Shown piece by piece: positions 35,701-47,700 of a stretch of 64,000 nt of DNA; position 1 is the first letter of the stretch; each line of letters opens with the position of its first letter. This DNA is from Bolinopsis microptera (lineage: Eukaryota; Ctenophora; Tentaculata; Lobata; Bolinopsidae). The notes under the pieces are model-generated. The model searched no databases, had not been told where the DNA came from, and saw only the letters and a list, made by a program, of their open reading frames with translations. Location: assembly GCF_026151205.1 (NCBI RefSeq), contig NC_087084.1, positions 11,311,453-11,375,452 on the forward strand, read 5' to 3'. The position numbers were made by a program, and so were the translations under genes.

Positions 35701-38700
35701 CCTTTGCTGATAATTTCTTGAATTACAGATACAAGTTAAGTTCTACGGCAATTGAACTGAATTTCAAGTGTTTCCCGTATTTGATGCATAATTTATCAAT
35801 ATTATTATCATGAAGATTGAAGGGAGCTGATTGGAGCTTATACTTAAATTTATAGTAAATGTGAAATGGAAATCTAGCGTCCGCCAAAACAAAACAACGG
35901 GCGCAATTCTTGTTTATGTGAGTCGTTGATTTTCTAGTTTTAATGTTCCTTGGTGAGTGTACTGACAGCTTGACATAGTAAGGATATCTTCAAGATCAAC
36001 AAAATGTTGCCCATCAAGTTCATAATATGAGACTCCTAACAAATCTCCTGACCCTTTAGAAAATCATATTAAGAGATTAGAACCAAGGGGTTAAAACTGA
36101 GAAAATGAGGAGGGGCTCTTATTGAGTAGTATTTTTTAGGACACCCTGTATATGCTGATGGAGCTGGTACCGCGATCTAAACTTTAAGCCGTAGTACATA
36201 CATATTACATTACACTGGATTGGCTTACACAGTGTAATTTCCTCCAGTCTGCGCCGCGCGCCTATATAAACATATGCGGCGCAGACTGGAGGAAATTACA
36301 CTGTGTAAACTCCAGTGTAATGTAATATGTATGTACTACGGCTTAACGACGTGCCCTCGTGCCGTCTAGTATGTACTCCAGAATGTGGCCCAAACTTAAA
36401 GAATGTGCTTTGGAATGCGCATGAACGTCGCTCGTTCGTCTTATCTCGTTGAGTTCGTCCCTCTCATACAATACTTACTAATTGGTTGGTTATGAAGCGT
36501 TTTACCATATATAGTTAGACTTTCTACGACCATATTTTGTCTTATCTCTTTGAGTTCCGCTGTTCCAGCCATGACACAATCTTACGTTTTCCTATATATA
36601 ACAAAACACGCTATAACCAACCTTACTACAACACAATTCAACAGAAGAATGGAAGATTGTATAGACCTTAGTTCTCAGAAGGTTCACACATTCACACCTC
36701 TCTCATTTGACTCCAATTAAAAGCTTGTCCGCGCCCTTTTGTTAAAAAATAGCACATTAGAGGGGCTCATGATCTCTCTCAAAGATCACATATATTCACA
36801 TTTCTGATGTATAACTTCAAATTAAGTAACCCAATGCAAAGTATGATATCCGTACCGTGATCATTGTTCTAGCCAAGCCGTAAAAATGAATGAATAAACC
36901 TGAAACATAATTTGTTCATCACGCGAAGAAGGTAGGCCGGGTCATTTCAATTAGCATGTTTCCTTCATTCAATTCTAATCTAAAACAAATTCGCCTTAAC
37001 AACTTAACATTATATTTTGTCTTATGGTGCTGATTTGATGGTGATTCATTTTATTCTCAGATTAGCTGCTAGAACATAATCATATTATTTCATAATTTGA
37101 ATTTGCTCAGAGGAGTAACTTTTTGATATTTCAATCTCAACCATTGTTTTTAAATTTTATCGATAAATATTTTTCAACTTGCGAAATTTAGCTAAGATTT
37201 TTTAAAGATCTTAAAAACAAAATTCCAAAGAAAACAAAGCAAGGTTCAAAAATTTTAAAAGTGCAATCAATAACAGAAGCAATCATCACTGATGATTGCT
37301 TCTGTTATTGACTGCACGAAACTTTAAGTTTGTGACCTTTAGAGTGTTCTGGATAGATAAGTACCTAAGATGAGAAGTACGTACCGTACCCGGCTAAAGT
37401 ACGTACGGTACGAGGTTTTTCATTAAATTTTTCTGAAAGAAATGATGTCCGTTTTTTACCTTATTTTTCTATTGTTGTAAAATTTGCAGGTATGTATGCA
37501 ATTTTCAAACCACGGTTTTGGTGCCAGTCAATGGCGTACACTGTACGTACACTGTACAGTCATACAATTCTAATGATGGAAATAAGAATGCAGCGACATA
37601 AGTTTAAATTTAGTTGCCCGTAGCGCAACTAAAGTGTTGCGTTCCTGTAGTGTTCCTGTAGTGTTCCTGTTATTATTATGTCACGAAAGTTGGACTTTCA
37701 TCAAAAACTCATTTATCGTACTTTATAACCAATTTTATTAGTACGTACGCGGTGCGGTACAGCCATATTTTAAAGTACGTACCGTACGAACTTCTCATCA
37801 TAGATTAGTACGGTTTCAAACATGTGTAGATTAATTCGTGAAGGAGCAATTAGCTACTTGTTGCGTTCTTATCTTTGTAAATAGATTACAATTATGTTAC
37901 AACCAGTTAAGATATCAAGCGGTTGACAAAATTATAAAAAAAATGTGCTGTAACATCCTGAGTAGAGAAATAAAAGCAGAAAACATTTTTGCCAGAATTA
38001 TTTGGAAATTGGTCGCCAAATTTTTTATTGGCCTCCAGTCTTAAATTTAATAAATAGTGTAAAGTCAAATACGATTTATATTGAATTTTATGCAAAATTA
38101 ATTCATAGGATTAAAGAATTAATTACAAATACTCGACCCCAATCTTAACCCTAACCATAAAGCTAACTTTAAACTTACCTTATCGGTAATAATTATCGCG
38201 TACATAACTTTCACGCTGAAGACCTTAGTATGAACAATTAAATCCGTGAAAATAATGTCTGTGGCATTATCTTACTATATATAAAAAAAACGCGAATTAA
38301 ATAGGTAATAATTATTTTAGTCTCTTGAGTCTTGACACCACTTTATAGTAAGACGGGTTCCTGCTAGTAACTATAAGGTCCGTAAATAATAAAGTCTGGT
38401 AATTATTTCCATTAATTTTAGTGTGTGTCTCTACATATGCGTAGATATGTGTGTAGCCGATTACTATATTAGTTTATTAGTATACTAGGACAAATAAATC
38501 ACTCCTTAGTTGCACATTCTAGAGTTCAAAAAAAGAGTAAAACACTTATTAAAAAATCACCAACAATTTTCGCATTTTTTTGCACATTTTGGGCGGTCAC
38601 GGGTTATGAGCAAAAATAATTATGTCCACTTCTAACCACAACCTTACAGTTACACAATAGAATTTGCTGTTTGTCGAAACAGTTTTGTTTTGCCCGTTGC

Positions 38701-41700
38701 TCTTCAGGAGAGCATTTTTACCCTACGACTTGGATTGATTCTGAATCAGCATCCAAAAATACATCGACAAAAGCTAATTTTACACCCTTTGTGCCTTTTC
38801 ACAACAATTTCAAGCGACCGATTTAGTTTAGTATTAATTAAATTAAATTAATATCATATTCAACAAAGGACTCTTGCTCGTTTATCCCAAAAGACTATGC
38901 CCTAGTACAATTGCATTCCGAGAAGCTCGATAAGAGAATGAAGCCGACCTCTTTCAGACAAACTCATATCAGACAGTTGAATCGAATAAAAAGTTCGATT
39001 TAAATATAGCACCATTGTTTTCAAGCTCTTCGTCAAGGATGATGTTCATGTTTATTTGAAGTAGTCACAGTTGAACAGACAATAATCTATATATTGATAT
39101 GATAGCGTCGTCTAGTACAGTCAGTCATTTTGAGTTTTGTTTTGTGTCAAATATTGTGTTAGGTATTTACAATAACATATTGTTTAAATTCGGCCGGCTG
39201 TGAGACTTTGAATTTGTCATACTATATATATAAACATGTAACAAAGTTAACATGGCCCCTTGCTGTCGTGTTTGATAAAATTTCCGAATGGCCAGTTGAT
39301 AAGATAACTACCTTATCGGACATAATTTTCACGGACATAATTGTCACGGACATAATTGTCACGGACATAATTATCACGGACATAATTGTCACGGACATAA
39401 TTGTCACGGACATAATTATCACGGACATAATTGTCACGGACATAATTGTCACGGACATAATTGTCAAGGACATAATTGTCACGGACATAATTGTCACGGA
39501 CATAATTGTCACGGACATAATTGTCACGGAAATAATTGTCACGGACATAATTGTCACGGACTTTATTGTCACGGACATAATTGTCACGGACATAATTGTC
39601 ACGGACATAATTGTCACGGACATAATTGTCACGGACATAATTGTCACGGACATAATTGTCACGGACAAGTTTTACACGGAAAAGTTTTTCACAGACATGT
39701 GTCCAAAAATTTGTAAACATTTTTGGTTCTTTTTTGGTTCTTTTTCTGAACTCTCAACTCTAGAATATGACTGAGGAGTAATTATATTTGTCCTAGTATA
39801 CTAATAAATTAATAGTAATATAGTAATCGGCTACACACATATCTACTCATATGTAGGGACACACACAATAAAATTATTGGAAATAATTACCGGAATTTAT
39901 TATTTACGGACCTTAATGCCACAGACATTATTTTCACGGACTTAATTATTTACGCTTAAGTCTTCAGCATGAAAGCAATGCCCGTGATAATTTTGACCGA
40001 TAAGGTATTATATACATAAGTATTAAGTAATGGCTTTTTCTTTAAATAGTACCACCAGGTAAATTTCGTCACTCATTTAAGAAATATATATGAGGGATGT
40101 TTAGGACACTCAGAGCATTTGTATATTCTTTCTGAGCATTGAGCACCTAGAAGCACTAGCCCACGGTAATTTAAATTGATATCGTTTTCTTTCGATTGGA
40201 CACTGGCAATCGTCGCCGGTTCACTCTGCCCAAGTTTAGATTTTGATCAAAAGATTATTGGAAGACAATCAATACAAAGGGTAAAGTAATATGGGCAATC
40301 TGGTTTTGCCATAACACTTCATATGCTATTGTCCATCTAGACAGCTGAGTTGCTGAAGAATTCCTTCAAAAAATGTTTTTAATCGAGTTGAATGGCATGA
40401 CTGCCACTCACCACGGTCTATTTGACCTCTATTGACCAATTACTTTGGGAATAACGGTGTTGCAATTTGATTCGGTTTTTCGCAATATATTCTCAGAATG
40501 AATTGTATATTAATTCTATTATTCATCCTTTAATATAAATTGTATTTTAAAATAAAATATTATTTTTAGCGCAACTACAAAGCGCCAGGAAAATAGTTTA
40601 ACTATTGTTTATTCTACAATTATAAATTCTCCCAGATAGGAGATACCATCATGATGCTCTTCAACTGTTGCAAGGATCCGTCATGTCTTGAAAATAGTTG
40701 CCTGGTCACAGCGAATAAAATATCACGCGGAAACACCCCAGATTGTGCCCCAAAAAATAGTCGTAAAACTGAGACAAAAGCTTTGAAAAAGAGATCATCA
40801 GTGGCTGTGAAGAGCGGGTCTACTAGTGAACCTGACGTAGAGGAACGGGAAATTAAAGGTGGACCGCGAAACTACGACCTGCCCGAAGAGAAATATTCTG
40901 TAAAAGTCACTCGGAAGCTCAGTGAGATAATCGTTCCGGACGAGAATGTGGAAGTCAAAGTTAATAGATCAAGAAGACCGTCCGTGATAAATGGCGTTTA
41001 TGCTGTTCAAAGGCCAAGTGTGGTAAGAATGAATTCGGCTGAGATTGCTGCTGCGATTAAAGAAAATAACAAAAAAAAGATTTTTGAAAGGGATCCTTCC
41101 TTTAATGGAAAAAGAATGACCGAGGAAGAAAAAGCGAAAGATGCCAAAAAGAGAGAAAAATCATTTCTGTCAAAAGCCGTAAAAAGAAAGAGCAAAGTTA
41201 AAGTTTAATCGAAAACTTAAAAAATCAACATTATATAAAGAAGAATATTCGAGCAATACTATGGCAATCTTTCCTTACCTTGGGTCCTTGATCACCATGG
41301 ATACCATTGACTCCTGAGTTGCCTTTCTCTCCAGGATTTCCTGGGTTTCCATCGGGTCCTTGGTCACCAGTGATTCCTTCATCACCTGGCGCACCTGGTG
41401 CTCCTGCTTCTCCCTGTAAATGTCTTTTTGAACACTAAGTCGCGTTACCTTTATATTCGACTAGGACTACTTCTGGATGTTTAATGTTTATAAACAATTT
41501 TCTAGAGTTTTCAGACGTTTATGATGTCAACAAAATACCTTTGAGGCGGTTTTCGTGTGAATTTTCATCATTTTCATTTTGCGATCGAATTTAAAATTTA
41601 ATGGGTTTGGATATTCGTAGGACAGTGACATGACTTTTATTCAAAACAAAAGAATATTCTTTCAAAATTAGTACCTTACTTATCCTGCTAGTATCAAAGT

Positions 41701-44700
41701 TCATAACTAGTTACACTTATCAACTAAGCAGAGTATAATTACTAACCTTGTTACCAGAAGCTCCAGGAAGACCTGGATGACCATCAGCACCATCAGCACC
41801 ATCCGTACCATTCAAACCGTCCTCTCCAGCTTCATAGTTCGGCTGTCCCTTTTCTCCGAAATCACCAATATCTCCCTTCTCGCCAGTATCAAGACCTAGA
41901 AGCTCTTTGTTCTCTTCAAAGAAGGTTACGATTTCAACAACGAGAGGATCTTCTGGCTTGCCATCGGAAACCTGAAATGAATAGTGATAAAGTGGAGGGT
42001 TCGTTACAGTAATTCCACCATTCATCACATGACTCCTTTAGTAAGGTAATACAATTTTAAGAAACTGGTCTCAGATATAATTACAACTTTGTAAACATTT
42101 AGTGTTAGGATAATTCAACACGAAATATTACCTGAGGCTCAATTGGCATCTCCTCCCAGTATTTTCCTTTGTTTCCCTTGGTTCCCTTGTCTCCGTGTTC
42201 TCCCTTGACGTAGTTAGCTTCTCCCACGGGTCCCTTGGCTCCCTCATCTCCTGGCAGACCGACGATTCCAATATCTCCAACGTCTCCCTTTGGTCCCTAA
42301 AAAGTCGAGTATTATATATACAGATATACGACTTATCTAGGAAACAGGTTAGGATTTATGGGCCAAATAATATTCTTCCATACCAATAACCGTCACTGAG
42401 GGGCCAATAAAAGGTAATGAGATCCGATCTCTGGTTATTGATCTCGAAATCTCGGATCATGTGCGAGATCATGTTTTTTTTTCAAATGAAAAAATTAGTT
42501 GGCTTTAACTTTTCGTACCATAATTGATAATTGATTAAACATCCTAATGATATTATCAAAATCCGGTTAACCGGAAATGAGATTGATATCCGACGTTTCT
42601 GGTCCGGCAACCAAAATTATAGACCGGTTGATTCCTAAGCGTATTTTATGACATTTATTTTCACTCTTCAGGCACAAACTAAAATTTTAAGTCAAGCTGG
42701 GATGATATTGTTTGACCGGAGCCTACAGTGGCTGTAAAAGTGTAAATAGACTAGGTTCTCTTATTGTGGCAGCTAACTCGGCTGTCCGATAACTAAATCA
42801 CCAAAAGTTCATGTCCAAAAAGAACGAACATTGTTGATAGTAGTCTATTGACCTAATTACTGTCCAGGCTTAGTCTCGCACAGATTAAAATGTTGAAGCC
42901 GCAGCAACAATAGGCTACAGCAAATCATGCACAGGATTGTATTCGGATATTTGCAACAAAGCCTAATGATACGTTTTCAAATTATTAAATTCGGTTGCAA
43001 TATGTTAAAATGTAGTTTCTATCATATTCCCCAGAACGGTGATGAGCCATATTGAAAGGGCGTTGACTTCACCGATTGGATTAAACAATATTGGCGACAG
43101 ATCTCATGACTCTTGAGTGAGAAGTAACAGTCTGCCATAAGTAAAGTTACAAATCTTAAACATGAAAAATTGCTATATTGTAAGCCCAGACGTTCCATGT
43201 AGCAAATAACGAGATAAAGCTAGCAAGTAACTGACCTCAGGTCCCACTACTCCTTCACCTCCAACCTCACCAGGTTCGCCAGGTTCACCAACTTCACCAG
43301 GCTCTCCAGGGTTTCCTGCAATACCTTTGGGTCCTTCCTCTCCGGGAACACCATCGGCACCTTTAGCTCCGTCGATACCGTTATCACCGTCAATACCGTC
43401 AGATCCTAAACAGGTTATCTTGTAAACATGATTAAAAATACGGTCATTGATCCGATGGTAAATACTTAATATCAGGCAGTAATAAAAGTACTATAACTGA
43501 CGAGAAAATTTGTTATTCGTCCCAGCAACTCAGAAAATCATTAGAATTCAAAGCCACAAGTTAAAGAGAAATAAAATTATAAATGATTTGTCAGAATGAT
43601 GGAATGTTATTATTAAAACCTATGGTATCTTGTCCTGGTTCTCCCTTGTGGGTGGCACCGGGAACTCCCTTATTTCCTGCTTCTCCGGGCGCTCCATCAT
43701 TACCCTGAAAAAACAGAATGCAGATACTTGAGATTGATCAAGAGTAACCTTAACAAAGCCGAATATGGATGTGGTAGTTTATCACTGGGGATTAAGTGTT
43801 TACGATCAGACGGAGTGAAAAAAATGTTTGATGATTGCTAGTTGTTAAGTAGAACTTCTCCGTAAAGTCGAAGCTAGTGCTTCCACAGTTAAGAGTAAGT
43901 TAAGGGCAATTGTTTCATCACGTTACCGGTTACATGTGAACAAAACTCAGACATCATACATGATCATAAAGACTTACAGCTTCTCCCTTGGCACCAGATT
44001 CTCCCTTATCTCCAGAAGTTCCAGGGAATCCAGGTTGTCCTTGGTCACCTTGATCACCAGGTTCACCACCATCTCCCTGTTCTCCTGGTTCTCCCTTGGA
44101 ACCGGGTAATCCGGGGAGACCTGAATCTCCATCTGGACCCTTTTGATGGGCTCCTGGGATGTGGCACTTTTAGTACAGCTTCCGGTGGAGATATGCAGTC
44201 AATTAAAGTTGATATTACCATTTGAAAACTGCATTTTAATTTAGTAATGAAGTAATTTTACCTTTAGCGATGAAAAGTACTCCATCTTCACCAGGGAGGC
44301 CATCACTTCCATTAGTTCCTGGTTCTCCATCTGGTCCTTGGTCTCCTATTTCTCCCTGTGGTCCTTGTTCTCCCTCGTCTCCTTGATCTCCCTCGTCTCC
44401 TTGAGCTCCCTCGTCTCCTTGATCTCCATCGGGTCCTTTTGGTCCTTGGGCACCTTTTTCTCCATCAGCGCCTACATCACCTTTTTCGCCTACAACACCT
44501 TCATCTCCTTGGTCACCTTGATCTCCCTGAAAAAGCGCATCACGTTATACATACATTATGCAGAAACATAAATGTCTAAACGCTCTGTTCTGATCAAATA
44601 CTGCTCAAATGCCATGGAATAATTGCATTAAACTATAAAAAACTTGTACAACTTAAGTACAATCAATGTTAAAGTGAGAAGAACCACTAAAAGTCAATAC

Positions 44701-47700
44701 CTTGGCTCCATCAGATCCGGGAACGCCGGGTAGACCCTTAGCACCATTTGCACCGGGCTCTCCAATAGCACCAACATTACCGTCACTTCCTGGGTTGCCA
44801 TCGGCTCCAGCATCACCTGGTTCTCCTTGTTCACCAGACTCACCCTAAAACATGGGTGTTAGTCAATTTAGATGCATTTAACATCATAGTATCAAGTAGA
44901 GAATTATATTTCAATGAAACTGACCCATTGAAATTAACATTGCAATATGTAAACAAACATACTATTTCAAGATACTGGGTTTGATTTTTTTCTCCTATTC
45001 GATTCGAACAGTTTTTGGAGATTTCGCTGACCATTTTATGGTACCGTTAATGATTGTGCTTCTACTCAAGTTTAATGTGTACTTACTTGGTCACCCGCTG
45101 GAGCGTGGAGTGGATCGGGAGCTTCACCAGGATCTCCTTTCTCTCCCAATACTCCAGAATCTCCAGCCAGTCCCTTAATACCATCTGGTCCTTCTTCTCC
45201 CTCTTGACCGTCATCAGCATCAAGTCCTGGTTCTCCTTTGTCTCCTACGTCTCCTTGTTGACCTGAGCACAAAGGATACAGGTGGTGGGTATAAAGCTTC
45301 TGCTAGACTTATATACAAACGGATTCTTTGTCTTAGTTAAATAAACGATCACATTATGATAAATGCTAAGTATTACCTTGAGCTCCAGGTTCTCCTTGAT
45401 CTCCCTCTTCTCCATTTGCGCCAGGGGCACCAGGTTCTCCACTAGGTCCTACTTCTCCTTTAGGTCCCAGGGGACCTTCAGGTCCGGTTTCTCCTTGTTC
45501 ACCGTCAGCTCCGTCAAGGCCATCTAGACCGTCATCACCGGGTATTCCTTCAGGTCCTTGTTCACCGGGAACTCCAATTACACCCTGCAGAAAATTAATT
45601 AAGTGGATATGCCAACTTTTGTGTTCCACAACCACATTATTCACCTTAATGCGGCAATAACTGTTTAGTAAGCTGAATTAATCATATCTGTACTTTTGCC
45701 GGATCAACCAAAAATAAGTACAGACCAAAAAATAATTAGGTTTACTTACTTTAGCTCCGGCATCTCCAGCGGGTCCAGCAGGTCCATCAGCGCCATCCAG
45801 ACCATTGGGTCCTTTGTCTCCAGCAACTCCGTCATCTCCGGGCTCTCCAGCAGCTCCGGCCTCTCCAGGGGCACCTTGTCCACCCTTTGGTCCGACACCT
45901 CCCTTACCTCCTGGGGCTCCATCTTCTCCGTCAGGTCCTTTTTCTCCCTGTATTTTAAAGTCAGTAGAAAAAAATGAGTTCAGTAAATAACTGAGCGTCG
46001 ATGTTTTCACAACTTTACACAAGTTTGATTACCTTATCGGACCTTATTTGGACGGACATTACTTGAACGCTGGAGGCCCTAGCGTTCATTTTAATGTCCG
46101 TTCAAATAAAGTCCGTTCAATTAATGTCCGTCCAAGTTAAAGTCCGTTGAAATTTTTTCAAAAATTTTTTCATTTCGAACTTTTTGTCCAGAATATGACA
46201 ACTTTGAGAACTTTATTGTGCCGTAAGTTAACGATGGAAAGGTTCTCTTTGGTCTGCCGGAGGCACAGAAAACTCTGCTAGTATATGATATTTTCAAGGG
46301 TCACTTGGCGGAAAAAAGTCAACAAAATTATGGCACTCAACAACATAGTTCATGAACTAGTCCCCGCCAACATGACAAACTTGTTCCAGCCTCTAGATAT
46401 TAGTATTACGGTAAATCGTGTTTCCAAGGACATTGCCCGACGTTGTTATAGTTCATATTACTCGGGGCGGTAATGAAACAGTGCTAGCAAAGCTCCACGT
46501 GATGTTAAGGTTAACCTTAAGTTGTCTAAGATAAAACCACTTCACGCCGAATGGCTTGTAAAAGTTAACACTGAAATGCAGGACCGGGGTAGTTTGATAA
46601 AAAAGGTTTCCATAAACTTAAAGCTGGAAATCACTGATGCTTTAAACATGGACTATTTCATGCACGAAAACCCATTTGATGAAGATGATATGTGATATTA
46701 GACACTGATCGAGTACACATATTTTAACATTTTTACTGCTCAATGACAGCTTTTCTTACTTACTGTATAAAAATGGATTTAAAAAGCATTTGCTGAAATT
46801 TAAAAACGTCAACAAAATTGAAAAAATTCGGTTTTTTGATGGTTTTGAATGCCTTCGAGCGTTCATATTAATGTTCGTTCATAATTATGTCCGTTCACGT
46901 AATGTCCGTCCAAATAAGGTCCGATAAGGTAAGCAATAAGTGGAAACAGCAAATTCTTTTGTCGATCTGTACTCACTTCCACGCCAGCTTCACCCGTGGG
47001 ACCGGTGACATCAGGACCAGATTCTCCCTGAGGACCCTGTTCTCCCTTTTCTCCGATTATTCCAATTGGGCCTTCTTCTCCTTGAGGTCCGGGTTCTCCT
47101 TGATCTCCTTTGACATCACTTGTTTGACCAGATCTGGAGAATTGGCTGATCATTTAACGATAACCAAGTTTTATTTAAGGTTCATGAATAAAGTTAGGTC
47201 ATCAAGAATTTAAATTTGTTTTTAAAACTATAAAAATAGTTTACTTACTCTCCAGGTGGACCAACTTCTCCCTTAGCACCGTCAACTCCAAATTCACCAG
47301 TTTCTCCCTCGAGACCATCATCTCCATCAATACCGTCATGTCCAGGTTCTCCATTGGCTCCAGCAGCTCCCTGAGGTCCCTTCACTCCTGGTTCCCCAGC
47401 TTCTCCAGCGCCTCCGGGGTTTCCGTCAGCTCCTAATGAACAGATTTGATACCGTCAGTACTTTTAGCGGGAATGGTTACAGCTCGTGGTCATGTTATCT
47501 GCTTTCACATTATGGTAGGAACAGGTTCATTGTACAATTAATGAAACAGTGCATTTCAGCTGATCAAACAGGCATTACAGTAACACGATATTCTGAGATT
47601 ATCGTTTGAATATCGGGTCTGAATTAAAAATATGCCCCAGAGACCTGCATCCAAAATACTTGCCTGGATTTCCATTAGCTCCATCAGCACCATCAAGACC

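Larger units (their letters stand above)
38178..40005. mobile_element. CCTTATCGG-family element with long arms
   Basis: Flanked by TA, it starts CCTTATCGG and ends CCGATAAGG. The left arm (38178-38500) and right arm (about 39780-40005) are reverse complements over about 220 bp, apart from a 104-bp insertion in the left arm. The centre holds a 15-bp satellite. No transposase frame was found. It is intronic to collagen. Confidence 0.75.

Noticed and set aside
37261..37317. Pre-miRNA
   Set aside because: The loop is one base and the arms are almost perfectly paired, which does not fit a Drosha/Dicer substrate.
39208..39774. 188-codon frame [11 protein letters not shown] and two antisense repeat frames
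   Set aside because: A 15-bp satellite keeps several frames open at once; there is no start context or splice support.
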